The notes beneath the pieces were generated by a model, which searched no databases, was not told the origin of the DNA, and worked only from the letters and a program-made list of their open reading frames with translations. A program made the translations under genes and the position numbers. A stretch of DNA of 64,000 nt, from contig NZ_CP045504.1 in NCBI RefSeq assembly GCF_013376455.1, positions 620,001 to 684,000 of the forward strand. Reading direction: 5' to 3'. Shown here piece by piece: positions 44,084 through 52,727 of the stretch; the first letter of the stretch is position 1, and each line of letters starts with the position of its first letter. The DNA comes from Desulfolutivibrio sulfodismutans DSM 3696. GTDB taxonomy: Bacteria; Desulfobacterota; Desulfovibrionia; Desulfovibrionales; Desulfovibrionaceae.

Positions 44084-47000
44084 GGGGCGGCCTCCCGGCG
44101 GGGCTTATCGGACATGGCGGACAGGCGCATGTTTTCACGCACCACGTTGGCGAAGGCCTCCATGCGGGTGATCATCCCGGCGGCGGCGCTGTGCTCGTCG
44201 AGTTCAAGCAAAAGGTATGGCTTGTCGCCCATGATGTGGCTGTAAAAATGCTCCAGAAAGGAGTCCGGGCCGCAGGAGAAGTTCCCCAGGTGCACGCCGA
44301 AGCGGTTACGGGTCTCGGCGGTGGCGGCGGCGGCGCGCAGGATGCGGCTGCCTAGCCCCCAGTACATGCGCGGAAAACGGTGCAGCGGGGTGGCCGAGAC
44401 GTCCAGGAGGTCGAGGGGGACGGTCTTGATCCCAAGTCGGGCGGCCAACCGCCCAAGGCCCAGGCTCAGGCGTTCGTCGTGCAGGTTGTAGGGGCGGCCG
44501 CTGACGATCCACAGGGGCTCGTCCTCCGGAAGCAGATCCAGGAGGCTGCGGCCGACCTGGCGCAGATCGGCCTGAAAGGCGTTCTGGGCGGCGAAGGCGG
44601 CCCGCACCGCGCCGTGGATCGTGGCCGCAGTCGGGCGATGTCCGGAGGGCAGGGCGCTCCCCACGGCATGGGCCAGGGCTTTGGGCCCGTTGGCCAGGAG
44701 CAGGGTGGGGCCGATGATGCGCTCTGGCGGGATGTCCAGGGCGGCGGCGACCAGATACCGGGAGCTTTGGACCATGGGGCAGAAAAGGCCTTTTTCCTCG
44801 GCGGCCGGCGAGGGGATGTTCACCACCGTGGGCAGAAAAAGGAAATCCGCGGCGTCCAGAAGGCCTTTGACGTGGCCGTGGAAGACCTTGACCGGAAAGC
44901 AGGTCTCGGCGGTCATGGACTCCACCCCGGCGGTCACGGTCGTGCGGCTGGTCTTGGCGCTTGGCGCGACCCGGTAGCCCAGGCGGGTCAAAAGGGTGGT
45001 CCAAAAGACCGCCCATTCCAGGGAATGCAGGGCCATGGGCAGGCCGACGGCGGGCGCATTGGGGCGGGTATGGCCGTTTCCGGCCGCCTGGAGATGCCGC
45101 CGGAAGATGTCGTCGCGCAGCGCAAAATAATCGGTCTCCGCCGGAAGGTCGGACACCCGGGCCTCGTAACGGCCGCAATCGCCGCCCCAGACGCTCTTGC
45201 GGCCCCCGAAACGGTAGACCTTGAGCTTGCATTCGTTGCCGCAGGCCGGGTCGGCGCGGCAGATGGTCTCCTTGAAGCCCACCTCCGTGGCCGCCAGTTC
45301 GCCGATATCGCGGGGCCGGGTCTTTTTCTCGCCGCGCAGGAACGCGTCGCGCACCATGAGCGACACCCCGTAGGCCCCCATGACCTCCCGGTTTTTGGGC
45401 GCCAGGATGGGCCGGTCGAGGACGTTTTCAAAGGCGGCCACAATGCCCTTGTTGAGCGACGGCCCGCCAAGGAACATGATCCGTTTGCCCACATGGCGGT
45501 TTTCCACCACCCGGTGCAGGTAGTTGTGGACGATGGCGTAACACAGGCCCGCGATGAGATCGTCCCGGGCGGCCCCCTTCTGGGCGTGGGCGGCCAGGTC
45601 GGACTCCATGAACACGGTGCAGCGTTCGGCCAGGGCCACGGGGTTTTTCGCGCCCAGGGCCACGTCCTGAAACTCGCCCACGATGTTGATGCCCAGCTTG
45701 TTGGCCAACTCGTGCAGGAAACTGCCGGTCCCGGCGGCGCAGATCTTGTTCATGACGAAATCCGTGGGACGGCCGTTTTCGATGGCGATGTATTTGGAGT
45801 CCTGCCCGCCGATCTCGAAGATGGTGTCGATGCCGGGATCGATGGCCACCGCCCCCCGGGCGTGGGCCGTGATCTCGTCCACGATCAGGTCGGCATCGAG
45901 GAAATCCCCGGCCACGTTGCGTCCCGACCCCGTGGTGGCCACGCCCACCAGGGCGATACGTCCCGCCAGGGCGGCGGTCAGTCCGGAAAGCAGCTCGCGC
46001 ACGACCTCGATGGGTTTGCCCCTGGTGGGCACGTAGTTTTTGTGCAGGAGGCGGCCGCCTGCATCCACCAGGGCGTATTTGGTGGAGGTGGAGCCGATGT
46101 CCACCCCGAGCCAGGCCGGAATGGGGTCTCCCTGGGTGTCCGGGATCTCGGGAAGCGTCGTGTCCGCATCGAAATGGGACCGGGACAGCGCCAGCCGTGG
46201 AGCCCGGGCGAACTCCTCTTCGGGGGCTGTCCGGTTGTCCGCCAAAACGGCCGGGTCCAGGGTGTTGGCGCGTCCGGCCAGCCGGGTGCACAGCGCCGCG
46301 CCCACGGCCCCCAGGCTGGCGTGGTGGGGCGGGGTCGCCAGCCCCGGAAAATAGCGGCGAAACGCCTTGCGCATCAGGCTGTTTCCGGCCGGGCCGCCGA
46401 TGAAGATGACCGGATCGTGCAGGGTTCGCCCGGCCAGCATGGTGCTGATGAAATTGGCCGCCGTGCCGTGATGCAGCCCGGCGATGATGTTGGGCAGGGT
46501 TTCGCCCTTGTTTTGCAGATGGATCATGTCCGACTTGGTGAACACCGTGCAGCGGCAGGCCACATGGGCCGGATAGGCGCTTTGCTCGCCCAGGGCCACG
46601 AAATCGGCCAAGACCTGGTCGAGTTTGTCCTGATCCATGCGAAACGCGCCGCCATACATGGACAGGGCCAGGCGTTCGGCCTGCTGGTCAATGAAAGACC
46701 CCGTGCCCGAGGCGCAGGGACCGTTCATGGCGAAGGATTCCAGACGCCACGCCCCTGAGGCGTCGTAATCGATTTGCAACAGGGCGGCATCCTGGCCGCC
46801 AATAGCGATGATGGAGCGCACCCCGGGAGCCATGTGCACGGCGGCCGTGGCCTGGGCGATGGTCTCTACCTCGTGGGGCGCGCCAAGGCGTCTGGCCATG
46901 CGCTCCCCCCGGCTCCCGGTGAAGGAGACGCTGCGGATGTCCCCCCGGTCGAAGAGAGACATGGTCTGGCTGATGACGGAATGCGCCACCCGGGAGGCCT

Positions 47001-47109
47001 GTCCGAAATGGCGGACATAGGGGGCTTCATGGACCACATGGCCATCGGCATCAAGAACGGCGCAGTTGACGCTCACGGCGCCGACATCCACGCCGATGTC
47101 GTAGGGCAC
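44080..47109 (-). CDS. Acyl-CoA dehydratase activase-related protein, two BadF/HgdC ATPase domains plus DUF2229
   Basis: 1009 residues. The first ASKHA ATPase domain starts at residue 3 (YDIGVDVGAVSVNCAVLD), the second near 345 (WLGVDIGSTSTKYALVDAGG). Each has the GTGSF loop of HgdC; in the second, ICAAGTGSFLHELANKLG and ERCTVFMESD carry the cysteines that bridge a [4Fe-4S] cluster in activases. A DUF2229/COG3580 domain follows from about 640, with CRADPACGNECKLKVYRFGG and ETCFPVKVFHGHVKG. It should use ATP to push one electron to very low potential. GTG start at 47109 with GGAGG upstream; the frame continues further up without support. Confidence 0.87.
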   Translation of the reverse strand: MPYDIGVDVGAVSVNCAVLDADGHVVHEAPYVRHFGQASRVAHSVISQTMSLFDRGDIRSVSFTGSRGERMARRLGAPHEVETIAQATAAVHMAPGVRSIIAIGGQDAALLQIDYDASGAWRLESFAMNGPCASGTGSFIDQQAERLALSMYGGAFRMDQDKLDQVLADFVALGEQSAYPAHVACRCTVFTKSDMIHLQNKGETLPNIIAGLHHGTAANFISTMLAGRTLHDPVIFIGGPAGNSLMRKAFRRYFPGLATPPHHASLGAVGAALCTRLAGRANTLDPAVLADNRTAPEEEFARAPRLALSRSHFDADTTLPEIPDTQGDPIPAWLGVDIGSTSTKYALVDAGGRLLHKNYVPTRGKPIEVVRELLSGLTAALAGRIALVGVATTGSGRNVAGDFLDADLIVDEITAHARGAVAIDPGIDTIFEIGGQDSKYIAIENGRPTDFVMNKICAAGTGSFLHELANKLGINIVGEFQDVALGAKNPVALAERCTVFMESDLAAHAQKGAARDDLIAGLCYAIVHNYLHRVVENRHVGKRIMFLGGPSLNKGIVAAFENVLDRPILAPKNREVMGAYGVSLMVRDAFLRGEKKTRPRDIGELAATEVGFKETICRADPACGNECKLKVYRFGGRKSVWGGDCGRYEARVSDLPAETDYFALRDDIFRRHLQAAGNGHTRPNAPAVGLPMALHSLEWAVFWTTLLTRLGYRVAPSAKTSRTTVTAGVESMTAETCFPVKVFHGHVKGLLDAADFLFLPTVVNIPSPAAEEKGLFCPMVQSSRYLVAAALDIPPERIIGPTLLLANGPKALAHAVGSALPSGHRPTAATIHGAVRAAFAAQNAFQADLRQVGRSLLDLLPEDEPLWIVSGRPYNLHDERLSLGLGRLAARLGIKTVPLDLLDVSATPLHRFPRMYWGLGSRILRAAAATAETRNRFGVHLGNFSCGPDSFLEHFYSHIMGDKPYLLLELDEHSAAAGMITRMEAFANVVRENMRLSAMSDKPRREAAP

Positions 47110-47249
47110 AGGCCACCTCCGGTGCGGTTGCGCGCTTACGGCCGGGACGGAAGAGAATCGGCGTTTGTAACGGATCGGGACAAGCCGTAAGAGCAGGAGA
47201 AAAATGATATATCCGCGCCGGGGAGGTTTGTCCACCGCGGGTATCGCCT

Positions 47250-47349
47250 AAACGGAGGCGGTCGGGGATATCCCTGACGGCAGGCGACCCGGCCGCGCCC
47301 CGCAGGCCCCAGGGAAACGGAGGCGGTCGGGGATATCCCTGACGGCAGG
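47250..47349. repeat. Two 35-bp direct repeats carrying an 18-bp near-palindrome
   Basis: The unit that begins AAACGGAGGCG occurs at 47250-47284 and again at 47315-47349, 65 bp apart. Each contains GTCGGGGATATCCCTGAC (47261-47278 and 47326-47343), a palindrome except for one G-T position. They lie 150-240 bases upstream of the activase start and just after the SGNH gene. A regulator site is likely; no T-run supports a terminator. Confidence 0.75.
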
Positions 47350-47363
47350 GTCAATTCCGGGGA

Positions 47364-48437
47364 TTAGGGACGTCCGATCCGGTCGGCCAGGGCCTCGCCG
47401 ACAATGCGGTTGCCGTCGACGTTCCAGTGGGCGTCCGAAGGATAGTAGGGATTGTTCCCACGGGCCATGGCCGCCCGCAGAAGGGGGGTGAGGTCGAAGA
47501 TTTCCAGACCGGGGTCCACGGCCTGAATGGTTTCACGGATCATGGTGTTCGGCAGATCCAGGTCATAGCTTGCGGGATCGGCGTTTTGGCGCGCTGCGGC
47601 CTCATGAAAAAGCGCGGGGTTGATCTGGACCTCTGCGGGGGAGATGGTGATCAGGACGCGCTTTCCCCGGGCCTTGAGATCCGAAAGAACCCGGGCCAGT
47701 TGCGCCACGCGATCCAAGGCCGGGCGATGGCTTTCGCGGGTTTGGGGAACGCAGATGGCAAGGTCGTTGGCGACCACGCGGACAAAGGCCTCGGGAGAGA
47801 CGGGACCATGGGCCAGGGTGTAGGGCCACGGGACGTCGCGGTGGACGAACGCGCCGTCGCGGAAATAATAATACAGGGTGTGCAGGTAATCCAGGACATG
47901 CAGGGGGAATATGTGCGGCACATGGTCGAGACGCTTGCGTCCGGTCTGGACGTCCACGAAAAGGTCGCCCAGGATGCGATTGAGATATCCGTCGTCTTGC
48001 AGTTCGTCGCGGGACAGTTCTCCAAGATCATTGACCGCGAAAATATTGACCAGAACCATGTCGTGGTCGATCAGGGGCATCCAGTTGTTCATGGTGGCGA
48101 GATATTGAGGAATGGAGGAGATGGGCTCGCCAAGATTGACGACCCTGGCCGCCACTCCCTTCTCTTGAAGCCGCGCTTGTAGAATCCCGTTGTAGGAATA
48201 GGGTGGGGTAACCGTGGCATGGCAGAAGGAATCGCCAAAACTGAGAATCCGGAATTCGGCGTCAGGTTTTGTTTTTGATATTTCGGATTCGTTGTAGTTG
48301 AGGTTTTGCAGATTTATGACATCACCAGACGGATTGTATTCGACATAATGTATGTATTTTTCATACAGAAAAAGAGCTGACTCCATGATACAGATACAAA
48401 TGGCTATCGATATAGAAAACAGTATCAAATTTTTCAT
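47364..48437 (-). CDS. SGNH/GDSL-type hydrolase-like membrane-anchored protein
   Basis: 357 residues with an N-terminal membrane anchor (LILFSISIAICICIMESALFLY) and an exported SGNH domain: RILSFGDSFCHATV with the nucleophile Ser, VVNLGEPISSIPQY, VNIFAVNDLGE with the Asn block, and YYPSDAHWNVDGN with the Asp-His pair near the end. Such proteins act as acetyl-esterases or acetyltransferases on cell-surface sugars. The first 60 codons and the upstream region are AT-rich, unlike the rest of the gene and its neighbours. Substrate unknown. Confidence 0.82.
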   Translation of the reverse strand: MKNLILFSISIAICICIMESALFLYEKYIHYVEYNPSGDVINLQNLNYNESEISKTKPDAEFRILSFGDSFCHATVTPPYSYNGILQARLQEKGVAARVVNLGEPISSIPQYLATMNNWMPLIDHDMVLVNIFAVNDLGELSRDELQDDGYLNRILGDLFVDVQTGRKRLDHVPHIFPLHVLDYLHTLYYYFRDGAFVHRDVPWPYTLAHGPVSPEAFVRVVANDLAICVPQTRESHRPALDRVAQLARVLSDLKARGKRVLITISPAEVQINPALFHEAAARQNADPASYDLDLPNTMIRETIQAVDPGLEIFDLTPLLRAAMARGNNPYYPSDAHWNVDGNRIVGEALADRIGRP

Positions 48438-48939
48438 GGCGTCGTAAGAACTCTATATGAATAATAGCGTGATGAACTTCCAAAAGAATCCGGGCCGTGT
48501 TTTTTATGAAAATATGCAGTCCTATAGGAACACGTGCCTTGGCGCTACGTTGGAATATTTCAAAATAATTTGATGGCCGTAGGTGTCTATTTACCAAACC
48601 GTTCCACTTGTCAAGTGTCTTTTCCTGTTGCACGAAGCTTTGCGCCTGTGCAACAGCATGCACTTCCATCATGATGCAGATATACGGAGAGCTTTATCGT
48701 GGACAAATTCTGCATTCTTGAAAAACGATGGTATGAAGCATCTCATCGTTGTCATGCCATGAAACAGTCTAGAGCCTTTTTCTCTGTGACGGATCGAGGG
48801 GGGCCCAACCGGAGTCGGCCGGTTCGGCCGGTTGTTCCACTGGGGCTCCCGGCCGCTGCGTTGGAAAAGAAAGGCTGTCACGAGAATTGATTTTTTTGGT
48901 ATTTGACTTATGTTCGACAAAACACACCAAGGAGCCCTC
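48438..48939. other. 502-bp AT-richer intergenic region upstream of fdhE
   Basis: No gene supported. A 63-codon frame at 48699-48890 (GTG start, GGAGAG upstream) has an Arg/Pro-rich end and no known relatives that I can name. CGGCCGGTTCGGCCGG at about 48817-48834 is a self-complementary patch. Base composition at 48440-48760 is clearly lower in GC than around. Confidence 0.35.
48887..48914 (+). promoter_or_regulatory. Probable promoter of the fdhE operon
   Basis: TTGATT (48887-48892), 16 bases, TATGTT (48909-48914). Transcription would start near 48921, just ahead of the AAGGAG at 48928. Confidence 0.45.
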
Positions 48940-49836
48940 ATGAATCCCGATTTGGAAAGGGAAAAAACGCTGATATCCAAAAAATCCGCCGCGCTGGCGA
49001 AAAAAAACTACTTTCCGGCGCCGTTGCTGGCCTTGGTGTCCGCCACATTGGAACTGCAGATGATGGCCAAGGGACGCATCCTTGAGTCCGGCGGCGCAAG
49101 AGAAATGGCCGACATGCCCCTGGATGTGGAAAAAGCCCTGCGCGGCGCATGTCTTTTCCCCCGCGAGCATTTCAATCCCGACCGCGTCCTGGCCATGGAG
49201 CTTTTTACGTCGCTGGCGGACTGGATCAGGCGTTCCGACTCACCGCTTGGCACGGCCATCCTCCGAATTGACGCCGCCCTGGCCGACGGCGGTTTCGATC
49301 CCCGGGCAGCCATGGACGCCCACATCGCCGGAGACGAAACATTCTTCCAGGCCCTTGAAATCCTGACGCCCGACGCTCCCCGGCTTGCGGCCTTCCTGGT
49401 CCAGGCCGCCCTGGCCCCGGGTCTGGAAGTCATCGGCAGCGCGATCTACAGCCGTTTTCCCACGGACCGGTCCTGGACCCACGGCCACTGTCCCGTGTGC
49501 GGCAGCCCGCCGCTGCATGGCCGTTTTGTGGGCAAGGAAGGCGCGCGGCATCTGACCTGCTCCTTCTGTCATGTGGAATACCGGGCCAGGCGTCTCGTCT
49601 GCCCGTTTTGCGGCGAAGACGACGCCAAAAAGCTGGATTATTTCACCACCGAGGACGAGCCGGGCTTTCGCGTCGAGACCTGCGCCACCTGCAGGCGCTA
49701 CATCAAGACCACGGATTTCCGGGAGTTCGACAGGATTTCGTATCCTCTTTTGGACGATCTGGAATCCCTGACGCTGGACATGGCCGTGCAAAAGATGGGC
49801 TTTACCCGGCCGGTGCTGTCCGCCTGGGGATTTTAA
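48940..49836 (+). CDS. fdhE: Formate dehydrogenase accessory protein FdhE
   Basis: 298 residues. The C-terminal half has the four CxxC pairs of FdhE: HCPVCGSPP, LTCSFCHVEY, VCPFCGED and ETCATCRRY, which bind two iron atoms as rubredoxin-like sites. FdhE is needed for assembly of formate dehydrogenase before export. Start is the ATG at 48940 with AAGGAG; an upstream ATG at 48910 has no such signal. The fdhD gene begins two bases after its stop. Confidence 0.93.
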   Translation: MNPDLEREKTLISKKSAALAKKNYFPAPLLALVSATLELQMMAKGRILESGGAREMADMPLDVEKALRGACLFPREHFNPDRVLAMELFTSLADWIRRSDSPLGTAILRIDAALADGGFDPRAAMDAHIAGDETFFQALEILTPDAPRLAAFLVQAALAPGLEVIGSAIYSRFPTDRSWTHGHCPVCGSPPLHGRFVGKEGARHLTCSFCHVEYRARRLVCPFCGEDDAKKLDYFTTEDEPGFRVETCATCRRYIKTTDFREFDRISYPLLDDLESLTLDMAVQKMGFTRPVLSAWGF

Positions 49837-49838
49837 CC

Positions 49839-50582
49839 ATGCCGGGCAGTTCCGGGACGTCCGTGGAAGGCGTGGTCACCAGTCTGCCGTGCCGCCGGTA
49901 CCGGGACGGCACGGTCGCGGACATCGACGACGACATCGCCATCGAGGTCGGCATAGAAGTCTGCTGCGGCCCGGGACCGGCCAGGCGTCTTTTCGCCGCG
50001 CCCCTTGGCCTCGACGTCCTGGCCCTGGGGCACGCCTGGCTGGAAATGTGCCCGGCGGGCCATGTCCCGGCGGCCAGGGGCCGGGAGTCTGCTCCGGATG
50101 CGCGGCGTTTCGTCTTTGAAGCCGTGCCTGCGACGTCCCGGAACATGCCGGCGTCGGAGGGCGGCCGCCAGAGCGCCGGGCAGGTGGTGTCGCTTATGCG
50201 CCGATTCATCGCCGCCCCTGGATTGTGGGACGGCACGGGATGCTTTCATCGAGCCGCCGCGTACGCCCCGGACACGGGGGATTTTCCCTTCCAGGCCGAG
50301 GACATCGGCCGTCACAACTGTCTGGACCGCCTGTGCGGACAGGCCCATCTGGCCGACACAAGCCTGTCCGGGTTGGTGCTTTTCCTGTCCGCCCGGTTCA
50401 CCGCCAGCATGTGCGACAAGGCCTTGCGGGCCGGATTTCGCACGGTGGTCAGCCGTTCCGCCGTAACCACCGAGGCCGTGCGCCTGGCCCAGGAAGCGGG
50501 GCTGTCCCTGGCCGGGTTTGTCCGGGAGGCGGAAAACCGGTGTACGGTCTTTTGCGATGCAGCCGGGAGGTTCGCCCTATGA
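49839..50582 (+). CDS. fdhD: FdhD-like formate dehydrogenase accessory protein lacking the usual CxxC
   Basis: 247 residues. The second half is clearly FdhD: FHRAAAYAPDTGDFPFQAEDIGRHNCLDRLCG and LSARFTASMCDKALRAGF and AVTTEAVRLAQEAGLSLAGFVR. FdhD carries sulfur from IscS to the Mo/W-bisPGD cofactor of formate dehydrogenase, using a CGxC loop in the middle. At that place this protein reads FEAVPATSRNMPASEGG, with no cysteine. The N-terminus is also shortened relative to E. coli (277 residues). Overlaps mobA by four bases. Confidence 0.82.
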   Translation: MPGSSGTSVEGVVTSLPCRRYRDGTVADIDDDIAIEVGIEVCCGPGPARRLFAAPLGLDVLALGHAWLEMCPAGHVPAARGRESAPDARRFVFEAVPATSRNMPASEGGRQSAGQVVSLMRRFIAAPGLWDGTGCFHRAAAYAPDTGDFPFQAEDIGRHNCLDRLCGQAHLADTSLSGLVLFLSARFTASMCDKALRAGFRTVVSRSAVTTEAVRLAQEAGLSLAGFVREAENRCTVFCDAAGRFAL

Positions 50583-51214
50583 ACGCCAGCCCCCCCCCGG
50601 CCGTGCCTCCCGAATCCGGCCCGGTTTTGGGCGTGGTGTTGGCCGGTGGCCGGAGCACCCGCCTTGGCCGGGACAAGGTGGCCGAGGTCATCGGCGGACG
50701 TTCGCTCTTGGCCGCCACGGTGGAGCTGCTGGCCCGGGTCGTGGATGAAGTGGCGGTGTCCGGACGCGACCCCGCTCCTTTTGGCGTCGCCGTCCCCTGG
50801 CTGCCCGACGTCGTGGCCGACACGGGGCCTGCCGGGGGCATCCTCACGGCCCTGGAGGCCTATGGCCGCCCCATCCTGGCCGTCTCCTGCGATCTGCCGT
50901 TTCTGCGCCAGGACACCCTGACGGCCCTTCTGGCCGCCAGGCGCCGACGCCCGACGACGGCCCTTTTGACGACCTACCGCCGCACGGACACGGGCTATGT
51001 GGAGTCCCTGGTGGGCGTCTACGAACCGGCTGGCGCGCCAATCTTGCGCCGGGCCATCGAAAACGGCCTGTATCGGCTTTCCGCCGTGTTTCCCGAGACG
51101 ATCCGGCATCATCTGGACTATGATCCGGCCGATCCCGAAGCGGCAAAACCCTTTTTCAACATCAACTACCCCCGCGACCTGGAATTGGCCCGGGAAATGG
51201 AGCTGGTTTCGTGA
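50579..51214 (+). CDS. mobA: Molybdenum cofactor guanylyltransferase
   Basis: 211 residues. GVVLAGGRSTRLGRDKV near residues 18-34 is the GTP-binding signature LAGGxSxRxGxDK, followed by VADTGPAGGILTAL and LAVSCDLPFL with the metal-binding Asp. It attaches GMP to Mo-molybdopterin to give the guanine dinucleotide cofactor needed by formate dehydrogenase. ATGA overlaps on the fdhD side and GTGA on the moaA side bind the three genes into one translation unit. Confidence 0.92.
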   Translation: MNASPPPAVPPESGPVLGVVLAGGRSTRLGRDKVAEVIGGRSLLAATVELLARVVDEVAVSGRDPAPFGVAVPWLPDVVADTGPAGGILTALEAYGRPILAVSCDLPFLRQDTLTALLAARRRRPTTALLTTYRRTDTGYVESLVGVYEPAGAPILRRAIENGLYRLSAVFPETIRHHLDYDPADPEAAKPFFNINYPRDLELAREMELVS

Positions 51215-52221
51215 ACGCCTCGCCCCCCCTGACCGACGACCTGGGACGCACGGTCAGCTATCTGCGTCTGTCGATCACCGATCACTGCAATCTGCGCTGC
51301 CTGTACTGTCGGCCCAAAGAGCAGATGCCCCATATTCCTCACGACGACATCCTGCGCTACGAGGAACTCCTGACCATGGTGGACCTGGCCCGGGATCTCG
51401 GGATCAGCAAGATTCGCCTCACCGGCGGCGAACCGTTTTTACGGCGAAATTTCCTTTTTCTGGTCGAATCCATCCTCAAGCGGCATCCGAAGGTCGATCT
51501 GCGCCTGACCACCAACGGAACCTTCCTGCCCGGCAAGGCGAAGGAGCTTCGCGACCTGGGCGTCACGGCCATCAACGTCTCCCTGGACAGCCTCGATCCG
51601 GCCACCTTTGCCCGGATCACCGGTTCGGATTTTTTCGCCGCCGTGCGCCGGGGCATGGACGAGGTCATGGACGCGGGCATGTTGCTCAAGGTCAACGCCG
51701 TGGCCCTGCGCGGCATAAACGACCATGAGCTTTCCGGCTTCCTCGATTTCATCCGGCAAAACCCCGTGGATTTCCGGTTCATCGAGTTCATGCCCATGGG
51801 GGATCAAACCCTGTGGAGCCCGGAATACTACTGGTCCGCAAAAGACATTCTGGCCCAGGCCGGGGAACTGGCCGGACTTGCCCCCGTAGGGCGCAGCCCC
51901 GGCGATTCCGGCCCGGCCCGCATGTATCACGTGGACGGCAGCCTGGGGCGCTTCGGGGTCATCTCGGCCCTAAGCGACCATTTCTGCCATTCCTGCAACC
52001 GCCTGCGCATCACCCCGGACGGACATCTGCGCACCTGTCTGTTTTCCGACAAGCAGTACCGCCTGCGTCCCATGCTGCGCCACCCCAAGCTCGGCCCCGA
52101 GGCCGTGGGTCGGGTCATGCGGCTGGCCCTGCGCAAAAAACCCCTCGGTTACCAGCTCCTTGCGCAGCAAAACGGGTCGGGCCAGGCCATCCACGGCATG
52201 ATGTCGGCCATCGGCGGCTAG
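51211..52221 (+). CDS. moaA: GTP 3',8-cyclase (molybdopterin synthesis)
   Basis: 336 residues. Radical SAM cluster C26-NLR-C30-LY-C33, TGGEPFLRRNF, and a C-terminal second cluster in HFCHSCNRLRITPDGHLRTCLF. The chain ends in GG (MSAIGG), as in MoaA, where the tail is needed for activity. It makes 3',8-cyclo-GTP, the first step to molybdopterin. GTG start overlapping the mobA stop. Other moa/moe genes are outside the window. Confidence 0.95.
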   Translation: MNASPPLTDDLGRTVSYLRLSITDHCNLRCLYCRPKEQMPHIPHDDILRYEELLTMVDLARDLGISKIRLTGGEPFLRRNFLFLVESILKRHPKVDLRLTTNGTFLPGKAKELRDLGVTAINVSLDSLDPATFARITGSDFFAAVRRGMDEVMDAGMLLKVNAVALRGINDHELSGFLDFIRQNPVDFRFIEFMPMGDQTLWSPEYYWSAKDILAQAGELAGLAPVGRSPGDSGPARMYHVDGSLGRFGVISALSDHFCHSCNRLRITPDGHLRTCLFSDKQYRLRPMLRHPKLGPEAVGRVMRLALRKKPLGYQLLAQQNGSGQAIHGMMSAIGG

Positions 52222-52336
52222 GCCCGGCCCGCCCGGGCAAAAAAGAGGCGAGCCCCGGGAACATCCGTGCGACGGCAGTGGGCCAATCTACGGCATGATG
52301 TCGGCTATTGGCGACGAGGCCCGGCCCGCCCAGGCA
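52178..52336 (+). repeat. Degenerate duplication of the moaA 3' end
   Basis: About 60 bases at 52178-52238 (end of moaA plus the following GGCCCGGCCCGCCC) recur at 52280-52336 with about 85 percent identity by eye, including CGGCATGATGTCGG at both. The copy is out of any supported gene. The rest of 52337-52490 shows nothing. Confidence 0.7.
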
Positions 52337-52490
52337 GGAAAACCGCCTTGGCCCCAGAATGGGCCGTGGCACGGCGGCAACCCAGCCGCCGGGAGATCAT
52401 AATTCAGGCCGTCGCCGCCATATCCCCCGGGCCCTCCCGGACGGGACGGCTGCGGCGGCTCTACGGACGACCATGATGGCGCGTGGGGAC

Positions 52491-52727
52491 ATGACCGAAG
52501 ACGAACGGCAGGTGCTTGCGGCCCTGGCCACCCAGGAAGACCATGCCTTTCCCGCCCGCCGTATGCCCGGCGAGGTGGCCGTGTCCCTTGGGCTTCCCCA
52601 GCGCCGCGCCCTGGCCGTCTTTCGGTCGCTGGCGGCGCGGGGATTCTACGAATACGACATATCGCTCTACAGCGGCCGCCTGACCGCTACAGGCCGGGAG
52701 GCGGCCAGAGCCTTGGGAGAGACATGA
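52491..52727 (+). CDS. Small winged-helix-like protein
   Basis: 78 residues: MTEDERQVLAALATQED, EVAVSLGLPQRRALAVFRSLAARGFYEYD and a basic end, a composition and spacing like a DNA-binding winged helix. No family named. GGGG lies six bases before the ATG at 52491; ATGs at 52473 and 52476 are alternatives. It overlaps the next gene by four bases, which supports that it is real. Confidence 0.6.
   Translation: MTEDERQVLAALATQEDHAFPARRMPGEVAVSLGLPQRRALAVFRSLAARGFYEYDISLYSGRLTATGREAARALGET

Noticed and set aside
44380-46758. Very long plus-strand open frame (792 codons) opposite the activase gene
   Set aside because: Its product is Gly/His/Gln-rich without any domain, as expected from the antisense frame of a GC-rich gene; the minus-strand protein has clear ATPase motifs.
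48699-48890. 63-codon frame with GTG start and GGAGAG upstream of fdhE
   Set aside because: Arg/Pro-rich second half and no recognisable family; the promoter and fdhE leader overlap the region. Not enough to call a gene.
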